Notes: generated by a model not told the origin, from the letters alone. Shown: positions 30,279-39,482, counted from the stretch's first letter. The stretch: DNA of 64,000 nt from Agrococcus casei LMG 22410 (GCF_900163565.1 NZ_FUHU01000035.1:62001-126000), one strand, 5' to 3'. Numbers and translations are program-made.

Positions 30279-31298
30279 CTAGAGGGCTGCGGCGAGAGCG
30301 TCGACGTAGGCGTCGAGGCCCCACGGCAGTGACAGTGCGGTCGGCGGCGACATCGAAGCGACGCTCTCGACACCGACGATCTGCGCAATGCCCCCAGTCT
30401 CGTGCTGCGGCAGCAACTTGCCCTGCTCCGACTCGAGGAAGGCGTCCATCGCTTCCTGCGTATCGGCATAGAGCACGATCACATCGGCCTCGAGCTGGTC
30501 AACGTTCTCGGGGCTGACGGTCGTGTAGAAGGTGGCCTCGTCAGTGTCGAGGGCATCGAGTGCCGGTGACAGCTCGAACCCGATGCCAGTCGTGAACTCC
30601 GACCGCGCATCCGCCTCCTTGGATGCGAACAGCGTCCCCTGCGAGTCGAGCGCGTGAATCACAGTCTTGCCCTCGAACTCAGGGTGCTCAGCTGCTTTCG
30701 CCTGAATCTGCTCGTTGATGCCCGCAAGCAGCTCATCACCGGCATCCGACATGCCCAGCACGTCGGCGACCGTCGCGATCACATCGCGCCACGGCGTCGT
30801 CCATGCTTCACCCTGGTAGGCGATGACCTGCAGCCCCATGCCCGTGAGCTGGTCATACTCGTCCTGCGTCAGACCCGAGTACGGCGCGAGGAACACGTCG
30901 GCGTCGACCGCAGCGACCTGCTCGATCGGCACCTCGCCGGTCGTCGTCTCGAGCACGGTCGGCGTCTCAGCACCCAGCTCGCTGATCTTCTCGGCCGCCC
31001 ATGGCAGCACGCCTTCTTCGTTGCCGCCATAGGCCTGCTGCTGCATCGCGGCGGGCACGACGTCGAGCGCGAGCATCGCGTCGGCTGATCCCCAGCCCCA
31101 TGCGATGACGCCTTCGGGCGCCTGCTCGAGGGTGGTCTCGCCATACGCGTGCTCGATCGTGATGGGGAACGCGCCCTCTTCTGCCGGGCCCGTCTGCTGC
31201 TCGTCGCCGTCGCCGCCGCTGCTCGCGCATCCGCTCAACACGAGCGCGCTCGCTGCGAATGCGGCAACGAGTGCGCCGATCCTCTTGGATTTCAGCAT
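30279..31298 (-). CDS. Siderophore ABC transporter substrate-binding lipoprotein (FecB/FepB-like)
   Basis: The 339-residue protein has a lipobox (LVLSGCASSG) and the bilobal type III binding fold for iron-siderophores (APEGVIAWGWGSADAMLAL, VFLAPYSGLTQDEYDQL, DVIVLYADTQEAMDAF). ATG 31298 follows GAAAGGTAG. It is the last gene of the five-gene operon beginning with the siderophore-interacting protein. The lipoprotein captures ferric siderophore outside and delivers it to the two permeases. Confidence 0.9.
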   Translation of the reverse strand: MLKSKRIGALVAAFAASALVLSGCASSGGDGDEQQTGPAEEGAFPITIEHAYGETTLEQAPEGVIAWGWGSADAMLALDVVPAAMQQQAYGGNEEGVLPWAAEKISELGAETPTVLETTTGEVPIEQVAAVDADVFLAPYSGLTQDEYDQLTGMGLQVIAYQGEAWTTPWRDVIATVADVLGMSDAGDELLAGINEQIQAKAAEHPEFEGKTVIHALDSQGTLFASKEADARSEFTTGIGFELSPALDALDTDEATFYTTVSPENVDQLEADVIVLYADTQEAMDAFLESEQGKLLPQHETGGIAQIVGVESVASMSPPTALSLPWGLDAYVDALAAAL

Positions 31299-31304
31299 CT
31301 GGTT

Positions 31305-32246
31305 CTACCTTTCGTGGTGGGCCGCGGGGCCCATGGTCTGCTGCGACTGTCGGAGCGCGTCAGCGGTGTCGGGGTCTGTGGTGCCAGCGTCCTGCGAAGC
31401 ACCGGCGTCGGCGTCGGTGCTGGCCGGTTCAGGTTCTGGAGAGACGGATGCGCGCACAGCGCCCGGCCGCGGCACCACAAGCGGGGTGCCCGTCAGTGGG
31501 TCGTCGATGACGATCGCATCCAGCCCGAAGGCCTCGTGCAGAATCTCGGGCGTCAGCACTTCGACCGGCGTGCCCTCTGCGACCAGCTCGCCCTCGTTCA
31601 TGACGACGACGGTGTCGGCGAAGCGCGCCGCGAGCGTGAGGTCGTGCAGCACCGTGACGACCGTGGTGCCGCTCTCGAGCTGGCTCGCGCGAAGCAGCTC
31701 GAGCACTTCGAGCTGGTGCGTGAGGTCGAGAAAGCTCGTGGGCTCGTCGAGCATCAGGATGCGCGGCTGCTGCGCGAGCGCCATGGCGATCCAAACGCGC
31801 TGCCGCTGCCCGCCCGACAGCTCGCCGATCGGCTCGTCGGCCATCTCGGTCATGCCGGTGACTGCCAGAGCCTCGTCGACGGCCGCGGCATCGTCGGCCC
31901 CGAATCCGCCGAACAGCCCTCGGTGCGGGTAGCGGCCGCGGGCTGCGAGCTCGGCGACGGTGATGCCTTCAGGCGCCGACGGATGCTGCGGCAGCATGCC
32001 GACAGTGCGCGCGAATGCCTTGCGGTTCATGCGGTGCACGTCGACGTCGTCGAGCAGCACGCGCCCGCCGTGCGCCGGCAGAATCCGCGCGAGCGTCGAC
32101 AGCAGCGTTGACTTGCCGCTGCCGTTGGCGCCGACGAGCGCCGTGAACGAGCCGGGCCGAATCTCAAGATTGAGGCCATCTGAGATGCGCACGCCCGGGT
32201 AACCGGTCGAAAGCCTTTCGGCCCGCAGCACTGGTGCGTCGGTCAT
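31305..32246 (-). CDS. Siderophore ABC transporter ATP-binding protein (FecE-like)
   Basis: The 313-residue protein has Walker A GANGSGKSTL, signature LSGGQRQRVWIAMAL, Walker B ILMLDEPTSFLD and a switch His in TVLHDLTLAARF. The ATPase core of about 250 residues is followed by a tail of about 65 residues rich in Pro, Glu, Asp, Thr and Gln that looks disordered and is unusual in this family. ATG 32246 follows AAAGGACG and overlaps the permease stop (ATGA). Confidence 0.92.
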   Translation of the reverse strand: MTDAPVLRAERLSTGYPGVRISDGLNLEIRPGSFTALVGANGSGKSTLLSTLARILPAHGGRVLLDDVDVHRMNRKAFARTVGMLPQHPSAPEGITVAELAARGRYPHRGLFGGFGADDAAAVDEALAVTGMTEMADEPIGELSGGQRQRVWIAMALAQQPRILMLDEPTSFLDLTHQLEVLELLRASQLESGTTVVTVLHDLTLAARFADTVVVMNEGELVAEGTPVEVLTPEILHEAFGLDAIVIDDPLTGTPLVVPRPGAVRASVSPEPEPASTDADAGASQDAGTTDPDTADALRQSQQTMGPAAHHER

Positions 32247-33274
32247 GTTCGGCGTCCTTTCGCTCGTGCGAGCAGCCACAGAAGGTAGAGGGCGCCGACC
32301 ATTCCGGTGACGACGCCGACCGGGACCGCACGGGCCAGCGCATGCTGCGCGACGATGTCTGACACGGCAAGCAGTGCGCCGCCGAGCAGAGCGGATGCGG
32401 TGATGGCTGTCGAGGCGCGACCGACAAGTCCGCGGGCGATCGCCGGTGCCGACAGCGCGACGAAGGCGATCGGGCCGACGAATGCGGTAACGGTTGCGGC
32501 CATGAGCACCGCGATGACGAGAAGCCCAGTGCGAGATCGCTGCACCGAGACCCCGAGAGCCCCTGCCTGGGCGTCGCCGAGCTCGAGCGGCTGCAGGCTC
32601 GCGCCCGCGATCGCTGCGAGCGGCAGCGCGAGGAGCAGCACTGCGCCCAGCACGAGCACGTCACGCCATGCGGTGGCGTCGATGCTGCCGGTGATCCAGC
32701 GAAGCGCCATCTGCGCCTCGTTCAGCTGCGCGCGCTTCATGAGGTATCCGACGACCGAGACGCACACGAACGCGATCCCGACTCCGGCGAGCACGATGCA
32801 GTACGAGCTCGAACCCTCGCGAGCGGCTGCGACGAGCAGCACCGCGGCGATGACGAGACCGCCTGCGAACGCCAGGCCGACGAGCGCGAGGCCTCCGAGG
32901 CCGAACATCAGGGTGCCTGCGACAGCGGCGACGGATGCGCCCCCGGTGATGCCGAGTAGCTCGGGGCTTGCGAGGGGGTTGCGCAGCAGCGCTTGCATGA
33001 TCGCACCTGAGGCGCCGAGGCCGACGCCGCAGAGCACAGCCATGAGCAGGCGTGGCAGCCGAACTTCGAAGATGATGTACTGATCACGCTGCGAGCCGCC
33101 GCCGAATAGCGTTTGGATCGTCTCTGCGAGCGACAGCGGGTAATCGCCGACCGTCATTGTGACGAGGCTGACCGCCACCAGAAGCGCAGCCGAGGCCGTG
33201 CCGACGATGACGGCTCTGCGGTGCGTGCGGCCCATCGCGGCGCGCGTCGGCGAAGGTGTCATGAGCGCGCTCAC
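32243..33274 (-). CDS. Siderophore ABC transporter permease (FecCD family, second)
   Basis: The 343-residue protein has about nine to ten helices and the FecCD signatures RLPRLLMAVLCGVGLGASG, MQALLRNPLASPELLGITGG and GLGPIAFVAL-like GPIAFVALSAPAIAR. The GTG start (33272-33274) overlaps the preceding permease stop by four bases (GTGA), which identifies the start. It forms the transmembrane channel with its neighbour. Confidence 0.9.
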   Translation of the reverse strand: MSALMTPSPTRAAMGRTHRRAVIVGTASAALLVAVSLVTMTVGDYPLSLAETIQTLFGGGSQRDQYIIFEVRLPRLLMAVLCGVGLGASGAIMQALLRNPLASPELLGITGGASVAAVAGTLMFGLGGLALVGLAFAGGLVIAAVLLVAAAREGSSSYCIVLAGVGIAFVCVSVVGYLMKRAQLNEAQMALRWITGSIDATAWRDVLVLGAVLLLALPLAAIAGASLQPLELGDAQAGALGVSVQRSRTGLLVIAVLMAATVTAFVGPIAFVALSAPAIARGLVGRASTAITASALLGGALLAVSDIVAQHALARAVPVGVVTGMVGALYLLWLLARAKGRRT

Positions 33275-34275
33275 AGCTTGACCATTCTGCGCTTGAGCAC
33301 GAGGCCGACGAGCACCGGCGCCCCAATGAACGCGACAACGAGACCCGCTTCGACTTCGCTCGGGGCGAGCATCCGACCGACGACGTCGGCTGCCACGAGC
33401 AAGGCTGCTCCTGCCGGAATCGAGATCGCGACGATCGTTCGGTAGTCGACGCCGACGAGTGCTCGCAGCAGGTGCGGCACGACGAGGCCGGCGAAGACGA
33501 TGGGACCGGCGATCGCGGTCGCTGAACCGCACAGCACCACAATGAGCACGGCCGTGGTGATCTGCGTGGTGCGCACGGAGTGCCCGAGGCTGCGTGCCGA
33601 GGCCTCGCCCATCGCGAGCAGGTTGAGTCCGCCGCCGATGAACAGCGAGCCCACGAGCGCGATGCCGATGAGCGGTGCGACCCACACGACCGACTCGATG
33701 TCGCGACCGGTGAGCGATCCGACCGACCAGAACCTGAACGCGTCGAGCGCAGTCTGCTCGGTGTTCAGCAAATACATCGTGAGCGACGTGAGCCCAGCGG
33801 TCACTGCCGCGCCGGTCAGCGCAAGCTTGACGGGCCCTGCTTCACCGCCGCCTCCGCGCGACCCGATCGCCATCACGACAGCGGCCGCGAGCGCCGCGCC
33901 AACGAGCGCAAAAACCGTGAAGCCGCCCGGGTGTGTGATGCCGAACGCCAGCACCCCGACAAGCACGGCTACGGATGCGCCCGCATTCACACCGAGCAGG
34001 CCCGGGTCGGCGAGGGGGTTTCGTGTGAGCCCCTGCATGAGGGTTCCCGCAACACCGAGGGCCGCACCCGCGAGCATGCCGATGACCATTCGCGGCACCC
34101 TCTGGAACAGTACGACTTTCGCGTCGTTGCTCTGCGCATCCGCGCCCGTCAGTGCCTGCCATACGACTTCAGGCTCTATCGAACGGCTGCCGATCGCGAG
34201 GCTCGCGACTGCGACGAGTGCCAGGAGGGCGACCGCGGCGATCCCCGTGAGGACCGCCCGCGATGTCCGATTCAC
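33271..34275 (-). CDS. Siderophore ABC transporter permease (FecCD family, first)
   Basis: The 334-residue protein has FecCD motifs (RVPRMVIGMLAGAALGVAG, MQGLTRNPLADPGLLGVNAG, GPIVFAGLVVPHLLRALVG). GTG 34275 overlaps the siderophore-interacting protein stop by four bases (GTGA). About ten membrane helices are predicted. Together with the second permease it makes the heterodimeric ferric-siderophore channel. Confidence 0.9.
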   Translation of the reverse strand: MNRTSRAVLTGIAAVALLALVAVASLAIGSRSIEPEVVWQALTGADAQSNDAKVVLFQRVPRMVIGMLAGAALGVAGTLMQGLTRNPLADPGLLGVNAGASVAVLVGVLAFGITHPGGFTVFALVGAALAAAVVMAIGSRGGGGEAGPVKLALTGAAVTAGLTSLTMYLLNTEQTALDAFRFWSVGSLTGRDIESVVWVAPLIGIALVGSLFIGGGLNLLAMGEASARSLGHSVRTTQITTAVLIVVLCGSATAIAGPIVFAGLVVPHLLRALVGVDYRTIVAISIPAGAALLVAADVVGRMLAPSEVEAGLVVAFIGAPVLVGLVLKRRMVKL

Positions 34276-35207
34276 CCCTGTCGCTCCGACTTTCCGAGCC
34301 GCCAGTAGCCCATGAATGCAACACGTTTGCGGTCGACGCCGTGCTCGGTGACGAGTGTGCGACGGATGGTCTTGACTGCGGCTGATTCGCCGGCGACCCA
34401 GGCGTAGAAGTCTCCGTCACTGTCGGCCGGGCTCTCCCAGAGCAGGTCGGTGTCGACGTCGATGACCGCGAGCTCTTGCGTGCGCGGGGCTGCTGCCTGC
34501 TCGAGCAGCGGGCGGTTGTCGTCGGCCCATGCGCGCACGGCTCCGACAAGCTTCTCGCCGTGCGCGAGGTCTCCGCGCACGAGGTAGTTCAGGGTGACGT
34601 CGGCGTCGGTCGTGATGTCGAGGCGGTCGTCGGCGTGCGCGACTTCGATGAAGGCGGTGACGCTGTAGCGCGAGTCGAGCTTCTCAAGGATTCCTGCGAT
34701 GCCGGGGGCCGCGGTCTCGTCGCCGGCGAGCAGGATGTGCTGGGCGGTTCCCGGGTGCCAGTCACTGCCGATCGACGGGTCAGCAGTTCGGGCGTCGGGT
34801 GCGATCACGACGATCTCCTGGCCGGTCTGGGCCTGCAGCGCCCAAGCGCCTGCGGGGCCGGGCTCGTGGTGCACGACGAAGTCGACGTCGATCGTGCGGG
34901 CGGCAGGATCGGGGTTGCGGATCGTGTAGGTGCGCATGAAGCCGCGCTCGTCTTCGGGCAGCTCACGCCACTGGGCATACCAGTCGGCGTGCGTTTCGGT
35001 GTCGTGCTGACCGAAGTCGCCGACGGTGCCCGAGGCGCCGGGGATGACCAGCTTGACGCGCTGATCGCGTGCGTGCAGACCGATGTTCTCGAAGTCGATG
35101 CTGCCAAGTGTGACGCGGACGAAGCTCGAGCTGAGGCGCTGTGTGCCGAGCACGGTCGTGGCGAACGGACGGTACGCGGGCACGGTCTGGGTCTGCTGAA
35201 TGGTCAC
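34272..35207 (-). CDS. Siderophore-interacting protein (FAD-dependent ferric-siderophore reductase)
   Basis: The 311-residue protein has the SIP/ViuB layout: an FAD-binding barrel with RTYTIRNPD (the RxYTxR motif), HHEPGPAGAWALQAQTGQ, then a NAD(P)-binding domain with LLAGDETAAPGI and C-terminal GYWRLGKS. It reduces or releases iron from imported siderophores in the cytoplasm. The start is GTG 35205-35207, only five bases from an iron box, so the mRNA is probably leaderless. It is the first gene of the operon with the ABC importer. Confidence 0.92.
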   Translation of the reverse strand: MTIQQTQTVPAYRPFATTVLGTQRLSSSFVRVTLGSIDFENIGLHARDQRVKLVIPGASGTVGDFGQHDTETHADWYAQWRELPEDERGFMRTYTIRNPDPAARTIDVDFVVHHEPGPAGAWALQAQTGQEIVVIAPDARTADPSIGSDWHPGTAQHILLAGDETAAPGIAGILEKLDSRYSVTAFIEVAHADDRLDITTDADVTLNYLVRGDLAHGEKLVGAVRAWADDNRPLLEQAAAPRTQELAVIDVDTDLLWESPADSDGDFYAWVAGESAAVKTIRRTLVTEHGVDRKRVAFMGYWRLGKSERQG

Positions 35208-35211
35208 GACA

Positions 35212-35230
35212 CAAGGTTAGGCTAACCTAA
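35212..35230. promoter_or_regulatory. IdeR/DtxR iron box of the siderophore operon
   Basis: CAAGGTTAGGCTAACCTAA matches the DtxR/IdeR consensus TTAGGTTAGSCTAACCTAA at 17 of 19 positions. It sits directly before the first gene, so iron-loaded IdeR should shut off siderophore uptake. Confidence 0.9.
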
Positions 35231-35256
35231 CCCTCCTTGTCGACCCCGTCTTGTTT

Positions 35257-35307
35257 GTGTCGAATAACTCTGGTGTTTGACCGTCAAACACCAGAGTTAT
35301 TCGACAC
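35257..35307. repeat. Palindrome family A, copy 4 (arms fully replaced)
   Basis: A perfect 51-bp palindrome with 25-base arms and a single central base. The core TTTGACCGTCAAA is the same as in other copies, but the arms start GTGTCGAATAACTCTGG and end CCAGAGTTATTCGACAC. It lies between the divergent siderophore operon and threonine-aldolase-like gene, so it cannot be a simple 3'-end terminator for either. Confidence 0.88.
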
Positions 35308-35327
35308 TGAATCGGGGCTGAGGCTGG

Positions 35328-36386
35328 TTGAATGGGCAGGTGCAGATACACAACGTGAACACACGCGGATTCGCCAGCGACAACTACTCCGGCGTGCATC
35401 CCGAGATTCTCCAGGCCATCGTCGACGCCAACGAAGGCCACCAGTCGGCCTACGGCAGCGACGCCTACACCGAACGCCTGCAGGAGGTCGTGCGCGAGCA
35501 CTTCGGCCCGCGCGCCGAGGCCTTCCCCGTCTTCAACGGCACGGGCGCCAATGTCATTGCCCTGCAGTCCACCCTCCCCCGCTGGGGCGCGGTGATCGCG
35601 GCCTCGACTGCGCACATCCACGTCGACGAAGCCGGGGCACCCGAGCGCGTCGGCGGCATGAAGCTGCTCGTCGTCGACACTCCCGACGGCAAGCTCACCC
35701 CCGAACTCGTCGACCGCGAAGCCTGGGGCTGGGGCGACGAGCACCGCGCTCAGCCGCTCACCGTCTCGATCACGCAGTCGACCGAGCTCGGCACGCTCTA
35801 CACACCCGACGAGATCCGTGCGCTCGCCGATCACGCCCACGAGCGCGGCATGCTGCTGCACCTCGATGGAGCTCGCCTGCCGAACGCGGCGGTTGCCCTC
35901 GGCGTTCCGTTTGCGGAGTTCACGACGGATGCGGGGGTCGACATCCTCTCGCTCGGCGGCACCAAGAACGGTGCGATGGGCGCTGAGGCTGTGGTCGTGC
36001 TATCAGACCGCGTGCCTGACGGCATGAAGTACCTGCGCAAGCTCAACATGCAGCTCGCCTCGAAGATGCGATTCATCTCGGCACAGCTGATCGCGCTGTA
36101 CGGAACCGACCTGTGGCAGCGCAACGCCACCCACTCGAACGCGATGGCTGCTCGACTTCGTGCTGCCCTGGCCGATGTTCCCGGCGTCGAGTTCACGCAG
36201 GAGCCCCGAGCAAACGGCGTCTTCGCGGTGCTGCCTGAGGGCGTTGCCGACCGCGTGCGCGAGCACTTCTTCTTCTACGACTGGGACGAGGCGATTCGCG
36301 AGGTTCGCTGGATGTGCTCGTTCGACACGACCGAAGAAGACATCGACTCGTTTGCGAAGCTCGTGCGCGACGCCGCCACCGCCTAA
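35328..36386 (+). CDS. Threonine-aldolase family PLP enzyme (beta-eliminating lyase)
   Basis: The protein is up to 352 residues with the fold-type I PLP family marks: GFASDNYSGVHPEI at the start, FPVFNGTGANVIAL, LLHLDGARLPNAA with the PLP Asp, and the Schiff-base Lys in SLGGTKNGAMG. Family members split L-threonine or related beta-hydroxy amino acids into glycine and an aldehyde. Starts at TTG 35328, GTG 35340 and GTG 35355 are all possible; none has a strong ribosome site. It is a single gene ending at palindrome A copy 5. Confidence 0.87.
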   Translation: MNGQVQIHNVNTRGFASDNYSGVHPEILQAIVDANEGHQSAYGSDAYTERLQEVVREHFGPRAEAFPVFNGTGANVIALQSTLPRWGAVIAASTAHIHVDEAGAPERVGGMKLLVVDTPDGKLTPELVDREAWGWGDEHRAQPLTVSITQSTELGTLYTPDEIRALADHAHERGMLLHLDGARLPNAAVALGVPFAEFTTDAGVDILSLGGTKNGAMGAEAVVVLSDRVPDGMKYLRKLNMQLASKMRFISAQLIALYGTDLWQRNATHSNAMAARLRAALADVPGVEFTQEPRANGVFAVLPEGVADRVREHFFFYDWDEAIREVRWMCSFDTTEEDIDSFAKLVRDAATA

Positions 36387-36389
36387 TCT

Positions 36390-36440
36390 GTTGCGAAAAA
36401 CGCACCTGTTTGACCGTCAAACAGGTGCGTTTTTCGCAAC
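36390..36440. repeat. Palindrome family A, copy 5
   Basis: A perfect 51-bp palindrome: GTTGCGAAAAACGCACC start, GGTGCGTTTTTCGCAAC end, core TTTGACCGTCAAA. It lies between convergent genes, three bases after one stop and two bases from the other, so it can terminate both. Confidence 0.9.
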
Positions 36441-36442
36441 TT

Positions 36443-37009
36443 CTAGTTGCGGCTTTCCTTCTCGCGAATGAGGTCGAGCGCGAGCATGCCGCCGAGCAGC
36501 GCCACCTTCGCGACCGGCGGCGTCTCTACCGTGAAGCCGAGCACGTAGCGACTGTGCCCCAGGAACCCTGCCGAGAATCCGCCCCACTTGCGACTCGCCT
36601 CAGCAACCACCTCGCCGTTCACCTGAAACTGGATGTCGTAGTCCATCAGGCGACCGTGCAGCTCGATGGTGGGGCCGTCGACGACATCGATGTCGATGCG
36701 CTTGTGAATCAGCGTGAACCGCTTCAGCACATTCGCGAGCACCTGCCCGTTCGCGTCGAAGATCGTCATGCGCTCGCGGCCGATCGAGAACTGATCCTTC
36801 AGTTGCGCGAGCACCGTGCCGTCGAGCTCGGTGATCGTGAGCTCACGGCTGCCCAAGAACATGCGCCCGAGCGTGCTTCCGCCCGTCTCGACCTTGCCGA
36901 TCGGGTTGCCCTGCTGGTCGAGGATCTCGAAGTTGTTCGAGTTGAAGTTCGTGCGCTGCTGCATCACGAACGTGTTGTGCGAGAGAAGTCCGCCTTGGTG
37001 CTGTTCCAT
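36443..37009 (-). CDS. LURP-one-related family protein
   Basis: The 188-residue protein has the Tubby/LURP-one-like barrel of this family: NFEILDQQGNPIGKVE, LTITELDGTVLAQLKDQ, MTIFDANGQVLANVLKRF and a C-terminal hydrophobic helix (VAKVALLGGMLALDLI). Related bacterial proteins are annotated as phospholipid scramblase-like, but the function is not established. ATG 37009 lacks a strong ribosome site. It is probably monocistronic. Confidence 0.82.
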   Translation of the reverse strand: MEQHQGGLLSHNTFVMQQRTNFNSNNFEILDQQGNPIGKVETGGSTLGRMFLGSRELTITELDGTVLAQLKDQFSIGRERMTIFDANGQVLANVLKRFTLIHKRIDIDVVDGPTIELHGRLMDYDIQFQVNGEVVAEASRKWGGFSAGFLGHSRYVLGFTVETPPVAKVALLGGMLALDLIREKESRN

Positions 37010-37081
37010 GCGTCAAGCATGCACCTGCAGCGGAGCTCAAGCCTGGCAGCACGCTGTGTCTCTGCCGACTCACCAGCCCAG

Positions 37082-37852
37082 CTACCGCGCCGTGTACCCG
37101 CCGTCGACCGCAATCGATGTGCCGGTGACGTACTCGGCTTCCGGTGAGGCAAGGTACGCCACCGCACCTGCCACATCGCCAGGCGTCGCGAGTCGGCTGA
37201 GCGGAATGTCGGCCAGCGTCTCTGCCAGGGCCGCGTCAGGATCATCCTGCTCGGCGAGCCAGTCTTCGATCAGCGGAGTGAGCGCCATGCCAGGCGCGAC
37301 AGCATTCACGCGGATGCGGTGCTCTGCGAGTTCGACAGCGGCGCCCTTCGTGTAGGCGGCAAGGGCGCCCTTTGTCGCCGTGTACGTGGTCAGGGTCGGC
37401 ACGCCGGAGGTCGCCAGACGCGACAGCATGTTGATGATCGCGCCTCCGCTCCCCTGCCGGATCATCGCGCGCGCAGCAGCCGCTGTCATCGCCATCGGCG
37501 CGACCGCGTTGAGTGCGAACACCTCGTGCAGCTCTGACACAGGGTTGTCGACGATGAGCCCAGCATGCCGGCGACCCGCGTTGTTGACGAGCACGTCGAG
37601 GCGTCCGAGCCGCTCGGTCACCTCCTGCACGATGCGCTCCGGCTCTTCCGGCTCGGTGACGTCGCCCGCCACGAACAGGGCATCGCCCAGCGCAGCCACG
37701 ACCTCTGCAGACGGAGCATTGCGCCCGACGACCGCGACGCGCATCCCGTCTGCCTGCAGCCGTTTGGCGATCTCGACCCCGAACCCAGAGGTTCCGCCTG
37801 TGACGAGCGCGACGCGAGCCGCCGCGGCGTTCGGTGCTTGTGACTCAGCCAA
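37082..37852 (-). CDS. SDR family oxidoreductase
   Basis: The 256-residue classical short-chain dehydrogenase has cofactor loop TGGTSGFG, NNAG, catalytic Ser in NMLSRLATSG and YTATK (YxxxK), then PGMALTPLIEDW and C-terminal GTSIAVDGGYTAR. The NRxxPSAEV region after strand 2 suggests NADP preference. TTG 37850-37852 overlaps the amidohydrolase stop by eight bases, so the two are co-translated. It probably oxidises or reduces a product of the amidohydrolase route. Confidence 0.88.
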   Translation of the reverse strand: MAESQAPNAAAARVALVTGGTSGFGVEIAKRLQADGMRVAVVGRNAPSAEVVAALGDALFVAGDVTEPEEPERIVQEVTERLGRLDVLVNNAGRRHAGLIVDNPVSELHEVFALNAVAPMAMTAAAARAMIRQGSGGAIINMLSRLATSGVPTLTTYTATKGALAAYTKGAAVELAEHRIRVNAVAPGMALTPLIEDWLAEQDDPDAALAETLADIPLSRLATPGDVAGAVAYLASPEAEYVTGTSIAVDGGYTAR

Positions 37853-39482
37853 GGTCGGCCTCCCTGTGGGTGAATGCGCCTCCGGCGATCGTAGCGCGCA
37901 CCGGAATCGCGCTGATCTCGCCAGCGTCGACGTCGCGAGGATGCGCTCCGAGCACCACGAGATCGGCGAGCTGACCAGGTGCCAGCCGGCCCTTTGCGTG
38001 CTGCTGCCCCGTCACCTCGGCAGAGCCGACGGTCGCGGCGTGAACAGCTTCGTCGACCGAGATCCGCTCGTGCTCGCCATAGACCTGCCCCTCTTCGGTG
38101 AGTCGCTGCACGAACGACTGGATGCCCAGCAGCGGCGCCCCTGCTGCAACCGGGCGATCCGATGAGAACGCCAGCGGCATGCCGGCATCGAGCTGGCTGC
38201 GGGCCCGAATCGAGATCCGGCCGCGGGCCGCTCCGACCGGCGCTCGAATGCCCTCGCCGAAGCTCGGGATGAAGCTCGGCTGCACGACGCACGCAATCTC
38301 AAGCGCAGCGAGGCGGTCGAGCTGCTCGGGCCGCACCACCATGCCGTGCTCGACCCGGTTGGGCACGCGAGGCCTGCCGTGCTGCTGCACCGCGGCCTCG
38401 ATGGCATCGAGCGCGAAGTCGAGCGCCGCGTCGCCGACTGCGTGCAGTGCGAGCGACCAGCCCGCAGCGGCCGCGTCCATGATGCGAGCACGCATGGCAT
38501 CCGGATCGTCCTGCAGATAGCCGTGATACCCGGGGCAGCCCTCATACTCTTCGCGCATCTGCGCGGTGCGCCCCAGAATCGAGCCGTCCGTGAACACCTT
38601 GACCGGACCGAGCTGCAGCCACTCGTCGCCCCAGCCGGTTCGCATGCCCGCCCCGAAGCCGCGGCGCGAAGGCTCGTCATCGTGACCGTCGATCGGGCCG
38701 AGTGCGTCCATGACGGGCATGACCTGCATGCGGGTGCTGAGCAGCCCCTTGTCCCGAGCTGACTGGTACGCGGCGAGCTCTGCGGGTGCGTGACCGATCC
38801 ACCCTCCTGCGACGCCCGCATCCGTCACACTCGTCAGACCCTCGCGTGCATACTGCTCGGTTGCGAGCTGCAGGGCGCGTTCGAGACTCGCGAGCGGATA
38901 GGGCAGCAGGATGCGCTGCACGAGTTCCATGGCGCGCTCTTCGAGAACGCCGGTCGGGCGGCCGGTTTCATCAATGCGGATCACGCCGCCTTCGACCTCG
39001 GGCACGGCGCGAAGGTCAACGCCGGCAAGTTCGAGCGCTCGGTTGCTCGCCTGGCCGGAGTGGCCCGAGGCGTGCTTGATCCACACCGGACGCCCACCGC
39101 TCGCCGTATCAAGCCGATCGGGGTCGGGGTGCGTGCTGCCGAGCAGCACCGGATTGTAGCCAGCGGCGACAACCCATTCGCCGGGTGCCGTCTGCTGCGC
39201 CTGCCGTTCGATGGCGGCATAGATGTCGTCGTGCGAGGCCACTGCAGACAGATCGGCCTCGATCAGAGTCGTGCCGAACCAGACGCTGTGGGCGTGCACG
39301 TCGTTGAAGCCGGCCAGCACCGGCAGCCCGCCCAGGTCGAGTGTCTCGCGAGCCTGCAGACCGTCGACGTCGGCATCGATCGCGACTATCCTTCCGTGCA
39401 GGATCGCCAGCGAACTGGCTTTCGGATGCGCTGCATCTCGAGTGTCGATGCGTGCGTTTCGAACGATCAGGTCGACTTTCAT
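37845..39482 (-). CDS. Amidohydrolase (N-substituted formamide deformylase-like)
   Basis: The 545-residue protein is of the Amidohydro_3 type: metal ligands in FNDVHAHSVWFG, the central EERAMELVQRIL region, FTDGSILGRTAQM, LHAVGDAALDFAL, RVEHGMVV and SSDRPVAAG. It hydrolyses C-N bonds of amides or cyclic compounds. ATG 39482 follows AAGGAG; an in-frame GTG 39512 is less likely. It is divergent from an MHS transporter and co-translated with the SDR. Together with the GntR regulator beyond, this suggests a small catabolic unit. Confidence 0.87.
   Translation of the reverse strand: MKVDLIVRNARIDTRDAAHPKASSLAILHGRIVAIDADVDGLQARETLDLGGLPVLAGFNDVHAHSVWFGTTLIEADLSAVASHDDIYAAIERQAQQTAPGEWVVAAGYNPVLLGSTHPDPDRLDTASGGRPVWIKHASGHSGQASNRALELAGVDLRAVPEVEGGVIRIDETGRPTGVLEERAMELVQRILLPYPLASLERALQLATEQYAREGLTSVTDAGVAGGWIGHAPAELAAYQSARDKGLLSTRMQVMPVMDALGPIDGHDDEPSRRGFGAGMRTGWGDEWLQLGPVKVFTDGSILGRTAQMREEYEGCPGYHGYLQDDPDAMRARIMDAAAAGWSLALHAVGDAALDFALDAIEAAVQQHGRPRVPNRVEHGMVVRPEQLDRLAALEIACVVQPSFIPSFGEGIRAPVGAARGRISIRARSQLDAGMPLAFSSDRPVAAGAPLLGIQSFVQRLTEEGQVYGEHERISVDEAVHAATVGSAEVTGQQHAKGRLAPGQLADLVVLGAHPRDVDAGEISAIPVRATIAGGAFTHREADLG

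Noticed and set aside
33275-33685. Longer N-terminus for the second siderophore permease
   Set aside because: The extension is Arg-rich, lies entirely within the first permease gene and lacks homology; the GTGA overlap at 33271-33274 is a normal operon start.
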